From: Nonomuraea aurantiaca
Lineage (GTDB): Bacteria > Actinomycetota > Actinomycetes > Streptosporangiales > Streptosporangiaceae
Reading direction: 5' to 3'
DNA: 64,000 bases
NCBI RefSeq assembly: GCF_020215705.1
Contig: NZ_JAIWNB010000001.1
Span: 124,001-188,000 of the forward strand
The notes beneath the pieces were generated by a model, which did no database searches, was not told the DNA's origin, and saw only the letters and a program-made list of their open reading frames with translations. Made by a program: the position numbers and the translations under genes. The first letter of the stretch is position 1. Every line of letters starts with the position of its first letter. Of the stretch, positions 1-8,875 are shown one piece after another.

Positions 1-1
1 C

Positions 2-835
2 TACCGCCGGATCCCGCCGATCATGCACCCGGTCCTGCAAGGGCTGCTGCGCAAGGAGCCGCACGAACGGGTCAACGCCGAGCAGGCCGACGCGCTGCTG
101 GCCGCCGTCGTCGCCGCCAAGCAGCCGAACGCCGACCGGGTCGTGGTGGAGCCGAAGCCGCCCCGCGGCGGCCGTACCCTCCTTGCGGCGGCAGCGGCGG
201 CGGTGCTGGTGGTCGCCGGCGGCGGGTTCGCCTTCTTCAAGTTCAGCGGGTCGGCGGAAGGCGCGCCGCGCGTCACGCAGAGCGCCGTGACCAGCGCGCC
301 GCCGAGCACCCCGCCGCCCAGCGCCAAGACGAGCGCGACGCCCACCCCCACCCCGACGCCCACCCCGACCAGGGTGGTGGCGGCGGTACGGGCCTGGAAG
401 TCGCCCGACGGCTGGTCCATCATGCGGCCCACCGGCTGGAAGGGCGCCCGCAAGGAGGCATACACCGAGTGGACGCGCCGGGACCGGACCGGGCACTTCG
501 GCGTCCAGGCCATCTACGTCAACCTCGACCCGAACCAGATCATCCGCGACTCGCAGGAGACCGCCGGGCAGAACGACCAGGACCTGCGGACCCTGCGCCG
601 CAGGTCCGTCACCCACCAGGGGACCAAGGCCGTGGAATGGGAGTTCACCTACACGGCGGGGCCGCCCGGCGACGCGCCGTGGAGCACGCAGGGCGTGAAG
701 TACCACGAGGTGCAGCGGGCGGTGGCGATCGGGGACACCGCCTACATCCTGTCGTGGACGGCCACCGAGGCACGGTGGAGACAAGACCAGGGGTTGATGC
801 GGCAGGTGATCGCCAGCTTTACGGTAGCGGCATGA
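2..835 (+). CDS. C-terminal part of a membrane-anchored Ser/Thr protein kinase-like protein (5' truncated)
   Basis: The reading frame is open from the first bases of the window, so the true start lies upstream. The first visible residues (RRIPPIMHPVLQGLLRKEPH) look like the last helix of a Hanks-type kinase domain, where a 'GLLxKDPxxR' motif is usual. Next come one membrane segment at about residues 56-75 of the visible part, a Pro/Thr/Ser linker with TPTPTP repeats, and an extracellular domain of about 150 residues starting at WKSPDGWSIMRPTGW. This layout (cytoplasmic kinase, one TM, external sensor) is common in actinobacterial STPKs. The catalytic core is outside the window, so the kinase assignment is inferred. 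The stop overlaps the start of the next gene by ATGA, which suggests translational coupling. Confidence 0.6.
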   Translation, partial: YRRIPPIMHPVLQGLLRKEPHERVNAEQADALLAAVVAAKQPNADRVVVEPKPPRGGRTLLAAAAAAVLVVAGGGFAFFKFSGSAEGAPRVTQSAVTSAPPSTPPPSAKTSATPTPTPTPTPTRVVAAVRAWKSPDGWSIMRPTGWKGARKEAYTEWTRRDRTGHFGVQAIYVNLDPNQIIRDSQETAGQNDQDLRTLRRRSVTHQGTKAVEWEFTYTAGPPGDAPWSTQGVKYHEVQRAVAIGDTAYILSWTATEARWRQDQGLMRQVIASFTVAA

Positions 836-1815
836 CGCCTTGGAATCTGCTCGCGCTGGCGCCGCTCCCCGAGGAGGTGCTGCGGCAGTTGCTCGCGCCG
901 CTCGGCGACCGGGTGGCCGTGCGGGTGCCGCCGGCCCGTGACCGCGCCGCGCTCCTGGCCTCGCTGGCCGAGGCGGAGATCGTGCTCGGCGACTGGACGG
1001 CCCAGCTGGCCCTCGACGCCGAGGCGGTGGCCGCCGCGCCCCGGCTGGCCTTCGTCCAGCAGCCCTCGGTCGGCGTCGACGGCCACGACCTGGCCGCGCT
1101 GGCCGCCGCCGGCGTGCCGCTGGCCAACACGGCCGGCGTCAGCGCCGTCGCGGTGTCCGAGTGGTGCCTGGCCGCCGCCCTGTCGCTGTCGCGCAAGCTC
1201 GCCGAAGCCGACGCCGCCGTCCGTGCGGGCCACTGGCCGCAGCAGGGCCTCCAGCCTCGTGAGCTGCACGGCCGGCAGGTCGGCATCGTCGGCTACGGCC
1301 CGATCGGCGCGGCCTGCGCCCGGCTGTTCCGGGCGTTCGGCTGCCAGGTGTCCTACTGGACCCGCACACCCCGCGCGGAGCCGGGCTACCAGGAGCTGGC
1401 GCCGCTGCTGTCCGACTCAGACGTGGTCGTCGTGGTGATCGCGCTGTCCGACGAGACCCGCGGGCTGATCGATCCCCGGCGGCTGAAGCAGGGCGCGTTA
1501 CTGGTCAACGCGGCCAGGGGCGGGGTCGTCGACCAGGCGGCGCTGGCCGACGCGCTCACCGGCGGGCACCTCGGCGGCGCCGCGCTCGACGTGTTCGACA
1601 CCGAGCCGCTGCCCGACGGCGACCCGCTGCGCGAGATCGACGGCGTGCTGTTGTCGCCGCACGTCGCCGGAGTGACGCCGGAGTCCACCGGACGCCTGCT
1701 CACGGCCACGATGGCCAACCTCACGGCCGCGCTGGACGGCCACGAGGTGGCCAACGTGATCAACGGCATATCGCCGATCATCCGCCGGAAGTTTCCGAGT
1801 TCGCCCACCGCGTAG
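832..1815 (+). CDS. D-isomer-specific 2-hydroxyacid dehydrogenase
   Basis: A 327-aa NAD(P)-dependent dehydrogenase of the D-2-hydroxyacid family, which interconverts 2-oxo acids and D-2-hydroxy acids. A Rossmann motif (GIVGYGPIG) sits near residue 150. It is followed by the family signature NAARGGVVD with the substrate-binding Arg, DVFDTEPLP with the catalytic-pair Glu, and SPHVAG with the catalytic His. The substrate cannot be told from the sequence. The ATG at 832 is chosen because it overlaps the preceding stop (ATGA) and gives a normal family N-terminus. A longer in-frame extension upstream lies over the kinase gene and is rejected. Confidence 0.85.
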   Translation: MTPWNLLALAPLPEEVLRQLLAPLGDRVAVRVPPARDRAALLASLAEAEIVLGDWTAQLALDAEAVAAAPRLAFVQQPSVGVDGHDLAALAAAGVPLANTAGVSAVAVSEWCLAAALSLSRKLAEADAAVRAGHWPQQGLQPRELHGRQVGIVGYGPIGAACARLFRAFGCQVSYWTRTPRAEPGYQELAPLLSDSDVVVVVIALSDETRGLIDPRRLKQGALLVNAARGGVVDQAALADALTGGHLGGAALDVFDTEPLPDGDPLREIDGVLLSPHVAGVTPESTGRLLTATMANLTAALDGHEVANVINGISPIIRRKFPSSPTA

Positions 1816-1933
1816 GCATTCGACCGGGAACGATAAACAGTTTTCGTGTCTTTAACGACCCCGGTCTGGTCGATGTCAGTCCAGGGAGATACCTTCTTAC
1901 GGACGATCTCTACCGGCTCAAGGGGGTGCTTCC

Positions 1934-3295
1934 GTGACGACGACGATGTCGACACACCGACGGGCAGTAGAGCACATCAGGCAGTCGTACGCGGAGATCC
2001 CGGGGGACGCTTCGCCCCGGCTGTCCAAGGCCACGTCCAACCTCTTCAGATTCCGCGACTCGGGCAAGACCGCCAAGCTCTCCGCCAGGGAGCTCGACGA
2101 GGTCATCAGCGTCGATCCGGTGACGATGACGGCCGAGGTCCAGGGCATGACGACCTACGAGCATCTGGTCGACGCCACGCTGCCGCACGGGCTCATGCCC
2201 TACGTGGTGCCCCAGCTCAAGACGATCACGCTCGGCGGCGCCGTGACGGGGCTCGGGATCGAGTCGACCAGCTTCAGAGACGGGCTGCCGCACGAGTCGG
2301 TCGAGGAGCTCGAGATCCTGACCGGCGACGGCCGCATCGTCGTCGCCCGCGACGACAACGAGCACCGCGACCTGTTCCGGGCCTTCCCCAACTCCTACGG
2401 CACGCTCGGCTACGCCCTGCGCATCAGGATCAAGCTCAGGAAGGTCCAGCCCTACGTCAAGCTGACGCACGTCAAGTTCACCGACGCCGACAAGTGCATG
2501 CTGGCCATGCAGGAGATCTGCGACAGCATGGAGCATGACGGGGAGCCCGTCGACTTCGTCGACGGCGTCTTCTTCGAGCCGGGGGAGATGTATCTCACGG
2601 TCGGCCGCTTCGCCGAGCGTGCCCCCTACACCTCCGACTACACCGGCATGCGCATCTACTACCAGTCCATCAGGCAGCGCAACCGCGACTGGCTGAGCAT
2701 CCGCGACTACCTGTGGCGCTGGGACACCGACTGGTTCTGGTGCTCGCGTGCCTTCGGCGTCCAGCAACCGGTGGTCCGCTCGCTGATGCCGCGCCGCTGG
2801 ATGCGCTCAGACGTCTACCGGCGCCTGGTCGCGCTCGACCGGAAATACGGCGTGGTCGCGCGCGTCGACAGATGGCGCGACCAGCCCGTCCAGGAATCGG
2901 TCATCCAGGACGTCGAGACCCCGGTCGAGCGGGGCGCGGAGTTCCTGGAGTTCTTCCACGACAAGGTCGGCATGACGCCGGTGTGGATGTGCCCGCTGCG
3001 GGCCTCGTCCCGCTGGCCGCTCTACCCCCTGGAGCCCGGCAAGCTGTACGTGAACTTCGGCTTCTGGGGAATGGTGCCACTGCCACGGGGGCAGTTCGAC
3101 GGTTATTACAACCGTCTCATCGAGAACTCTGTGCACGAGCTCGACGGGCACAAGTCGCTTTACTCGACTTCTTTCTACGCCCGTGAGCAGTTCTGGCAGC
3201 TGTACAACGGCGATGCTTACTGGCCGGTCAAGCAGGAATACGACCCGAACGGCCGAATGCTTGACCTGTACGACAAGTGTGTACGGGGAAGGTGA
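1934..3295 (+). CDS. tmsA: FAD-binding oxidoreductase, TmsA/BfaA-like (10-methyl fatty acid synthesis)
   Basis: A 453-aa protein with the PCMH/FAD_binding_4 fold: VDPVTMTAEVQGMTTYEHLV, then TLGGAVTGLGIES, GDGRIVVA and SYGTLGYALR. It ends 4 bp before a cyclopropane-synthase-like methyltransferase. That pairing is the known actinobacterial module for 10-methyl branched fatty acids such as tuberculostearic acid: the methyltransferase methylenates oleoyl phospholipid and the flavoprotein reduces the 10-methylene group. The product is therefore probably a 10-methyl C17/C18 membrane fatty acid, which is typical of Streptosporangiaceae. The GTG start at 1934 follows an AGGGGG Shine-Dalgarno. Assignment rests on motifs plus gene pairing. 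Confidence 0.8.
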   Translation: MTTTMSTHRRAVEHIRQSYAEIPGDASPRLSKATSNLFRFRDSGKTAKLSARELDEVISVDPVTMTAEVQGMTTYEHLVDATLPHGLMPYVVPQLKTITLGGAVTGLGIESTSFRDGLPHESVEELEILTGDGRIVVARDDNEHRDLFRAFPNSYGTLGYALRIRIKLRKVQPYVKLTHVKFTDADKCMLAMQEICDSMEHDGEPVDFVDGVFFEPGEMYLTVGRFAERAPYTSDYTGMRIYYQSIRQRNRDWLSIRDYLWRWDTDWFWCSRAFGVQQPVVRSLMPRRWMRSDVYRRLVALDRKYGVVARVDRWRDQPVQESVIQDVETPVERGAEFLEFFHDKVGMTPVWMCPLRASSRWPLYPLEPGKLYVNFGFWGMVPLPRGQFDGYYNRLIENSVHELDGHKSLYSTSFYAREQFWQLYNGDAYWPVKQEYDPNGRMLDLYDKCVRGR

Positions 3296-3299
3296 GCAG

Positions 3300-4559
3300 A
3301 TGGCTCTCGCATCCATCTTTGAGAAGATCGTTGGCCCGCAGGCCAACATCGCGTTCATGGCCTACGACGGCAGCAAGGCCGGGCCGGACGGCGCGGACCT
3401 GGCCCTGGAGGTGAAGTCCCCGATAGCGGTCGCCTACCTCGCGCAGGCACCCGGAGAGCTCGGCCTGGCCAGGGCCTACATCTCCGGCCACATCGACGTC
3501 CACGGCGACATGTACACCCTGCTCGACCGCATGTGGAACATCACCACCAACGACCTGACGACCGCCGAGAAGGTGGCGGCCGTCCGATCGCTGGGCCTGA
3601 AGCCGTTGATGATGCGCGTCCCGGCGCCGCCGCAGGAGATCCGCCAGAGCACGCTGGCCAAGCTCGGCTCCCGGCACGCCAAGCAGCGTGACGCCGAGGC
3701 GATCCACCATCACTACGACGTCTCCAACCGCTTCTACGAGTGGGTCCTGGGCCCGTCCATGGCCTACACCTGCGCCGTCTTCCCCACCAAGAAGTCGTCG
3801 CTGGAGGAGGCGCAATACGCCAAGTTCGACCTGGTGGCCCGCAAGCTCGGCCTCAAGCCCGGCATGCGGCTGCTCGACGTCGGCTGCGGCTGGGGCGGCA
3901 TGGTCATGCACGCCGCCAAGCACTACGGCGTCAAGGCCCTGGGCGTCACCCTCAGCAAGCAGCAGGCCGAGTGGGCCCAGAAGGCCATCGTCGACGCCGG
4001 GCTCGAGGACCTGGCCGAGGTCCGCTTCATGGACTACCGCGACGTCGTGGAGTCCGACTTCGACGCGGTCAGCTCCATCGGCCTCACGGAGCACATCGGC
4101 AAGCGCAACCTGCCGTCCTACTTCGCCTTCCTCTACAGCAAGCTCAAGCCGGGCGGCCGCCTGCTCAACCACTGCATCACCCGGCCGACCGGCACCGAGA
4201 AGACGTTCAACAAGGGCGGCTTCATCAACCGCTACGTCTTCCCCGACGGCGAGCTGGAGTCGGTCGGTTACCTGGTCAGGCAGATGGAGGACCTCGGCTT
4301 CGAGATCCGCCACGAGGAGAACCTGCGCGAGCACTACGCCGAGACCCTCCGGCATTGGTGCGCCAACCTCGACGCCAACTGGGCCGACGCGGTGCAGGAG
4401 GTCGGCATGGGCACCGCCCGTGTCTGGGCTCTGTACATGGCGGGCTGCATCGTGGGCTTCGAACGCAACAAGGTGCAGCTGCACCAGGTGCTGGGCGTCA
4501 AACTCGACTCGGAGGGACACTCCGGGGTCCCGCTGCGTCCGTCGATCGACTGGCCCTAA
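3300..4559 (+). CDS. tmsB: SAM-dependent fatty acyl methyltransferase, TmsB/BfaB-like (cyclopropane synthase family)
   Basis: A 419-aa class I methyltransferase of the CFA synthase family. The SAM motif LLDVGCGWGGM is at about residues 190-200. Family motifs AIHHHYDVSNRFYEWVLG, SIGLTEHIG and HCITRP are visible, and the protein ends with the usual ALYMAGCIVGFERNKVQLHQ helix. In partnership with the upstream flavoprotein it most likely adds a methylene group at C10 of oleoyl lipids rather than forming a cyclopropane ring. This is inference from operon context, because sequence motifs alone do not separate the two reactions. The ATG at 3300 lies 4 bp after the upstream stop. Confidence 0.82.
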   Translation: MALASIFEKIVGPQANIAFMAYDGSKAGPDGADLALEVKSPIAVAYLAQAPGELGLARAYISGHIDVHGDMYTLLDRMWNITTNDLTTAEKVAAVRSLGLKPLMMRVPAPPQEIRQSTLAKLGSRHAKQRDAEAIHHHYDVSNRFYEWVLGPSMAYTCAVFPTKKSSLEEAQYAKFDLVARKLGLKPGMRLLDVGCGWGGMVMHAAKHYGVKALGVTLSKQQAEWAQKAIVDAGLEDLAEVRFMDYRDVVESDFDAVSSIGLTEHIGKRNLPSYFAFLYSKLKPGGRLLNHCITRPTGTEKTFNKGGFINRYVFPDGELESVGYLVRQMEDLGFEIRHEENLREHYAETLRHWCANLDANWADAVQEVGMGTARVWALYMAGCIVGFERNKVQLHQVLGVKLDSEGHSGVPLRPSIDWP

Positions 4560-4566
4560 AGCGTGC

Positions 4567-4596
4567 GGTGTGAGGGGCTCACCGGCCCCTCACACC
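4567..4596 (+). terminator. Stem-loop terminator after tmsAB
   Basis: Perfect 11-bp inverted repeat GGTGTGAGGGG / CCCCTCACACC with an 8-nt loop, 7 bp after the tmsB stop. No U-run follows, as is common in actinobacteria. Confidence 0.7.
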
Positions 4597-4784
4597 TACG
4601 AGTTCAGCGATGCGGTTCAAGCTTCTGACTCGATACATGTCCCGCATAAAGATTTTTGTCAAGGTCCTGCCCTATAAGTCCTGGTCAGGGCCTTCGTTAT
4701 GCTTCGGCGGAATCACCGCTTGATACGCCATGTCCAATGTTTGGGGTAATTTGGGGGAATTGATCAAGGGGATGGGGGTCGTTC

Positions 4785-5588
4785 ATGACGAAACTCAACG
4801 CAAACGGGCCTAGCGGCATCGACGTCACCAGGCCGAGCGTCGCCCGGATGTACGACTATTACTTAGGGGGCAAGGACAACTTCGAGATCGACCGGGAAGC
4901 CGTACGCCGAGTCGAGCAGGCTATGCCGGAGGTCCGCCAGTTGGCCCTGGAGAACCGGGCGTTCCTGCGCCGCGCCGTACGCCACATGGCACGGCAGGGC
5001 GTTCGGCAGTTCATCGACATCGGTTCCGGCCTGCCCACGGTCGGCAACACGCACGAGATCGCCCAGGAGATCTTCCCCGACGCCCGCGTCGTCTATGTCG
5101 ACAACGACCCCGTCGTGCTGCAACACGGCCGCGCCCTCCTCGCGACCGATGACAACACCGCCGTGGCCGCCGCCGACATGCGACGTCCCCTCGAGGTTCT
5201 CGAACACCCGCAAACCGTCAAGATCCTCGACTTCACCCAACCGGTCGGCGTCCTGATGATCGCTATGGTGCACTTCCTGACCATGGACGAGCGGGGCGCG
5301 GTCATGTCCCAGCTGCGCGACTCCCTGCCGTCCGGCAGCTACCTCACGTTGACCCACGTCACCCGCGACGGCCACCCGGCGGATGCGGTGGCCGCGATCG
5401 AGGATGTATACGCGGCCACGCCGACGCCGATCTACTTCCGCGAGCACGCGGAGATCGCGCGCTTCTTCGAGGGATTCGAGCTGGTGCCTCCCGGGCTGGT
5501 CACCATCGACACCTGGCACCCGGACCCGGACGACCTGGCCCCCGAGGCCACGCGATGGCTCTACGGGGGCGTCGGCCGCAAGCGGTAA
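4785..5588 (+). CDS. SAV2177-family (DUF574) SAM-dependent methyltransferase
   Basis: A 267-aa protein that opens with the family hallmark TRPSVARMYDYYLGGKDNF. This is followed by ENRAFLRRAVRHMA and a SAM-binding motif FIDIGSGLPTVGNTHEIAQ at about residues 77-95. The family is expanded in actinomycetes and its substrates are mostly unknown, so no reaction beyond SAM-dependent methyl transfer is assigned. It is monocistronic: the terminator of tmsAB lies upstream and a convergent protease gene lies downstream. Confidence 0.85.
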   Translation: MTKLNANGPSGIDVTRPSVARMYDYYLGGKDNFEIDREAVRRVEQAMPEVRQLALENRAFLRRAVRHMARQGVRQFIDIGSGLPTVGNTHEIAQEIFPDARVVYVDNDPVVLQHGRALLATDDNTAVAAADMRRPLEVLEHPQTVKILDFTQPVGVLMIAMVHFLTMDERGAVMSQLRDSLPSGSYLTLTHVTRDGHPADAVAAIEDVYAATPTPIYFREHAEIARFFEGFELVPPGLVTIDTWHPDPDDLAPEATRWLYGGVGRKR

Positions 5589-5636
5589 CGCGCTCTGTGG
5601 GATGCTCGCCGGTCCGGCACACCTGCTGCCGACGGC

Positions 5637-7667
5637 TCAGAACCTCAGCATCCACCCGTTGATGTAGCCCGTGTCGCCGGATGTGACGTCTTCGACGCGT
5701 AACGTCCACGTCCCATTGGCCGGTGAGGATCTCCCATCCACCGGATAGGTCTCCTCGATCTGGTCGGCGTCGTCTTTGGAGTTCGGCGCGCGAAGCGGAT
5801 AGACGATGCCGGTCGGGCCGATCAGATCGATCTTCAGGTCGCCTCTCCAGGGGTGACTGATGTCCACGGAGACCGTCATCTTCTGGGGTGCGTTACCCGG
5901 GAGCCAGCCCGTCACCGTGATGGGCGATTTGACGAGGCCGCCCTTGTCGGGGATGGCGTATTCCGCCCAGTTCTCGAAGTAGGGGAAGTCCATCGACCAG
6001 GCATCGATGATGCCGGCATGGGGTGACCAGCCGTCCGCGGCACGCAGCTTCCAGGTCCCGTTCGGCTTCGTCACGGCGCTGATGTCCACGTCGTACGTCT
6101 CGTCGATGAAATCGCTGCCGTCCGAGGACGGCGACCTCAGCACATATGCCTTTCCGTCCGGGCTGATCAGAGAGAGCTTCAGATCACCCACCCAGGGGTG
6201 CTGGACGGAGACGTAGACGTGCACCTGGGACGGGGTCTTGCCGAGGAGGTCGCTCACCACGATCGGCGAGTCCACGCTGCCCGGGTCGGGGATGGCGTAG
6301 TCGTTGAAGTTGGCGAAGTACACCGGCCAGAGGGCGCCGTCGGTGGGCTGGGTCGGCGGGAGGGCCGCGCCGTCCAGCCGGAGGCGGGGAGTGGTGGCGC
6401 TCGTGTAGGCGATGGGCTTGCCGGTGCTCTCCATGGCCGTTTCCAGCTGCCCGATGCTCGCCTGGGGGAAGGCCTGGCGGAGTACGGCCAGCGCGCCGGC
6501 CACATGCGGAGCGGCCATCGACGTACCGCTCAGTGACCCCCAGGTGTTGCCGGGCACCGAGGAGACGATCGAGGTGCCGGGGGCGAACAGGTCCAGCAGC
6601 GGACCGCGGTTGCTGAAGGCGGACACCTCGTCCGTGTCGGTGGTGCTGCCGACCGTGATGGCCGAGGGCACGCAGGCGGGCGCGCTGACCGCGTCGCCGT
6701 AGCCGTTGTTCCCGGCCGCGACCACCGTGGCGACCCCGGCCGCCAGGAGCGCGTCGATGGCCGGCTTGCGGGGATCGGTGTCACACGCGGAGGTGTACTG
6801 GCCGCCGCCCAGGCTCAGGTTGGCGGCCACCAGCGCCGTACCGGCCTCCTTCAGCTGCAGCACCTTCTCCAGCCCCGACACCTGGGCGCTGGTGAAGCTC
6901 AGCACGCACGGAGAGGCGCCCGCCCCGCAGAAGTCGTCGGAGGTGAACTTGCTGAACACCTGAATGGCGACGAGTTTGGCCCCGGGGGCGACCCCGGCCG
7001 GCGGGGCGCCGGCCACGTTCGTGCCGTCGCCGATCGCGATCCCGGCTACGTGCGTGCCGTGATCACAGTCGAGAGCCGCGTCGGCGCACGGCCCGCTCTC
7101 GGAGTCGGCCGAGCCGGGTCCCGTCTGCGTGGCGGCGCCGTTCGGGCACAGGCTGGTGGCTCCGTAGTCGGTGTCGATGGGGGAGAAGCACGCCTGTTCG
7201 ACCACCCGTCCGCCCAGGAAGGGGTGCTTGACGGCGACGCCGGTGTCCAGCACGGCCACCACGCTGCCCGCGCCGGTCAGGCCGGCCGCCCGCGTCTTGT
7301 CGGCGCCGATCAGCGGGACGCTCTCGGCGAGCACCGGCGGCACGGGCCGGTCCTCCGAGACGCTCACCACGTTCGGCAGCTTGGCCAGCCGGTCCACCGC
7401 CGCCGCGTCGACGCGCAGGGTGACCATGGGGAACCGGGACATCGTCTGCAGCACCTGACCGGCACTGGACGCCTCCGGCAGATCCGCCCGGCTCTTGGTG
7501 ACCACATTCACCCTGATCTTGGCACCGGCGGCCAGCCGCGCGCTCAACCCGGGCTCTATCGTTGGGGCCTGCGCATCCAGACCCGCCGACGTGGCATTGG
7601 CCGGCACGCTCACGCCTGTCGTGGCCGCTAACGCCATGATGATGCAGAATAAAACCCACTTTTTCAT
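5637..7667 (-). CDS. Secreted subtilisin-like serine protease with two P-domains
   Basis: A 676-aa S8 peptidase. MKKWVLFCIIMALAATTG followed by VPANA looks like a Sec signal peptide. An I9-like propeptide region comes next, then the catalytic domain with Asp141 (VAVLDTGV), His203 (DHGTHVAG), the oxyanion Asn (AAGNNGYG) and Ser383 (SGTSMAAPH). Two proprotein-convertase P (homo B) domains follow at about residues 455-560 and 570-676, each with the WVGDLKLSL or WRGDLKIDL signature and a terminal GTWKLRAxD or GTWTLRVED strand. The ATG at 7667 is chosen because it gives an intact signal peptide and has a GGCGGAAA site just upstream. An in-frame start 10 codons earlier would bury the signal. Likely an extracellular protease. 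Confidence 0.9.
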   Translation of the reverse strand: MKKWVLFCIIMALAATTGVSVPANATSAGLDAQAPTIEPGLSARLAAGAKIRVNVVTKSRADLPEASSAGQVLQTMSRFPMVTLRVDAAAVDRLAKLPNVVSVSEDRPVPPVLAESVPLIGADKTRAAGLTGAGSVVAVLDTGVAVKHPFLGGRVVEQACFSPIDTDYGATSLCPNGAATQTGPGSADSESGPCADAALDCDHGTHVAGIAIGDGTNVAGAPPAGVAPGAKLVAIQVFSKFTSDDFCGAGASPCVLSFTSAQVSGLEKVLQLKEAGTALVAANLSLGGGQYTSACDTDPRKPAIDALLAAGVATVVAAGNNGYGDAVSAPACVPSAITVGSTTDTDEVSAFSNRGPLLDLFAPGTSIVSSVPGNTWGSLSGTSMAAPHVAGALAVLRQAFPQASIGQLETAMESTGKPIAYTSATTPRLRLDGAALPPTQPTDGALWPVYFANFNDYAIPDPGSVDSPIVVSDLLGKTPSQVHVYVSVQHPWVGDLKLSLISPDGKAYVLRSPSSDGSDFIDETYDVDISAVTKPNGTWKLRAADGWSPHAGIIDAWSMDFPYFENWAEYAIPDKGGLVKSPITVTGWLPGNAPQKMTVSVDISHPWRGDLKIDLIGPTGIVYPLRAPNSKDDADQIEETYPVDGRSSPANGTWTLRVEDVTSGDTGYINGWMLRF

Positions 7668-8201
7668 GAGATTTCCGCCTAGTGCGAAGAAAACCATGGC
7701 CTACGGAGAAGGGCCGCGAGGGGTTGGTCGGGGGGAAGTAAGGGCGACGTCGCCGCAACCGGCCTCGAAGGCGAATGAATTGATCACCTGGACATTAAAT
7801 GATCGCAACCTACTCAACAAGGGCCTGAGCTGAGGTGAATGTGCAGATCGCCGCTCAATGTGCGGATGGCGGGCATCTGCACAGGTAGAGCGGTCGTATG
7901 GCGGAATTGTGGCGAATATATGGCGCCTTGGCGGACAATGCACATGCGCGCTGTAAATCGCGCTCATTGACCATGGTGGGTAATGGCGAAAGGCGGTCTC
8001 TGCGGCGCCCTTTCTTCCGCTCCCCTGGGAGGGGGCGTCCATTCTGAGGGGCCTCAGTCAAGACGGACCGTCCTCTTCCGCTCCCCCGGAGGGGGCACCT
8101 CCCGAGGGCCTCAGCCACCCCGGACCATCACAGAGATCGAGACGGTCGTGTGACGAAACCCCCGGAAAGTCCCGGTGATCACCTCACTAGGATGCGTTCC
8201 C
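7668..8201. other. Intergenic region between the divergent protease and secreted-protein genes
   Basis: About 530 bp with no convincing gene. The left half (7,740-7,960) is unusually AT-rich for this genome and should hold the promoter of the leftward protease gene. The right part holds a 61-bp direct repeat, listed separately. Confidence 0.6.
8014..8131 (+). repeat. Two tandem copies of a ~60-bp element containing a small hairpin
   Basis: Copies begin at 8014 and 8075 with CTTCCGCTCCCC, followed by a G-rich complement (GGAGGGGGC), a GAGGGSCCTCAG block, and GGACCRTC. Each copy can fold on its own. The spacing is 61 bp and the copies have diverged in the middle. Confidence 0.6.
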
Positions 8202-8864
8202 ATGCGCTCCGTGATCTTAGGCGGCACTGCCGCCGCTCTCCTTCTGGCCTCCGCCACTCCCGCGCTGGCCACCGCCCCCGACAAGCCCCTGACCTCGGCT
8301 CAACTGAGCGAGGCCCTCATCACGCCCGAGGACTTGGGCGACGCTTACACCCCCAATCCGAAACACATCCGCGAGGCGCTGGACGCCGAGTCGGCCCACA
8401 CGAAGAAGTGCGTACGGGCGATGAGGGCACTGAAGCCCCTCCTCAGAAGCCCCGCGTCCGTCTACATCGACAAGGAGGGCCTGCCGTCGGGCGTCAAGCA
8501 GTTCGCCATCAGCGGCACCTCGGCCAAGATGGCCGCCTGGCAGACGGTGGGCAAGGTCATGGTCCGGGACTGCGCCGGCACCAAGACGAAGACCAAACGC
8601 GCCAAGTCGACCATCACCAAGCTCTCCATCGGCGCGGTCGGGAACTGGGTGTACGGGATCAGGTACAAGGAGACGATGGCGACGAGGGACGCCGAGATTC
8701 AGGCGGCGGATGTCGTGCTCATCAGAGTCAAGAACACCGTCACATTGCTGGTGAGCGACGGTTTCTTCGGAGCGTTCGAGCCCGCTCTGAGCAAGCGGGC
8801 GGCGAGGCTGGCGGTGCCGAAGCTTCGGGACGCCCAGGGCGAACGAAGCAACAGCTTCGGATAG
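8202..8864 (+). CDS. Secreted protein of unknown function (sensor-like domain)
   Basis: A 220-aa protein with a clear signal peptide (MRSVILGGTAAALLLASATPALA). The mature part begins with APDKPLTSAQLSEALITPEDLG, an opening often seen in actinobacterial extracytoplasmic domains related to the PknH sensor fold. Two cysteines are visible (KKCVRAMRAL and VRDCAGTK), as expected for that fold. The ATG at 8202 gives a complete signal peptide; the in-frame start 9 codons upstream does not. No enzymatic motif is seen. It is convergent with the membrane protein gene downstream, with an 11-bp gap. Confidence 0.65.
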   Translation: MRSVILGGTAAALLLASATPALATAPDKPLTSAQLSEALITPEDLGDAYTPNPKHIREALDAESAHTKKCVRAMRALKPLLRSPASVYIDKEGLPSGVKQFAISGTSAKMAAWQTVGKVMVRDCAGTKTKTKRAKSTITKLSIGAVGNWVYGIRYKETMATRDAEIQAADVVLIRVKNTVTLLVSDGFFGAFEPALSKRAARLAVPKLRDAQGERSNSFG

Positions 8865-8875
8865 GGCAAAGGACG

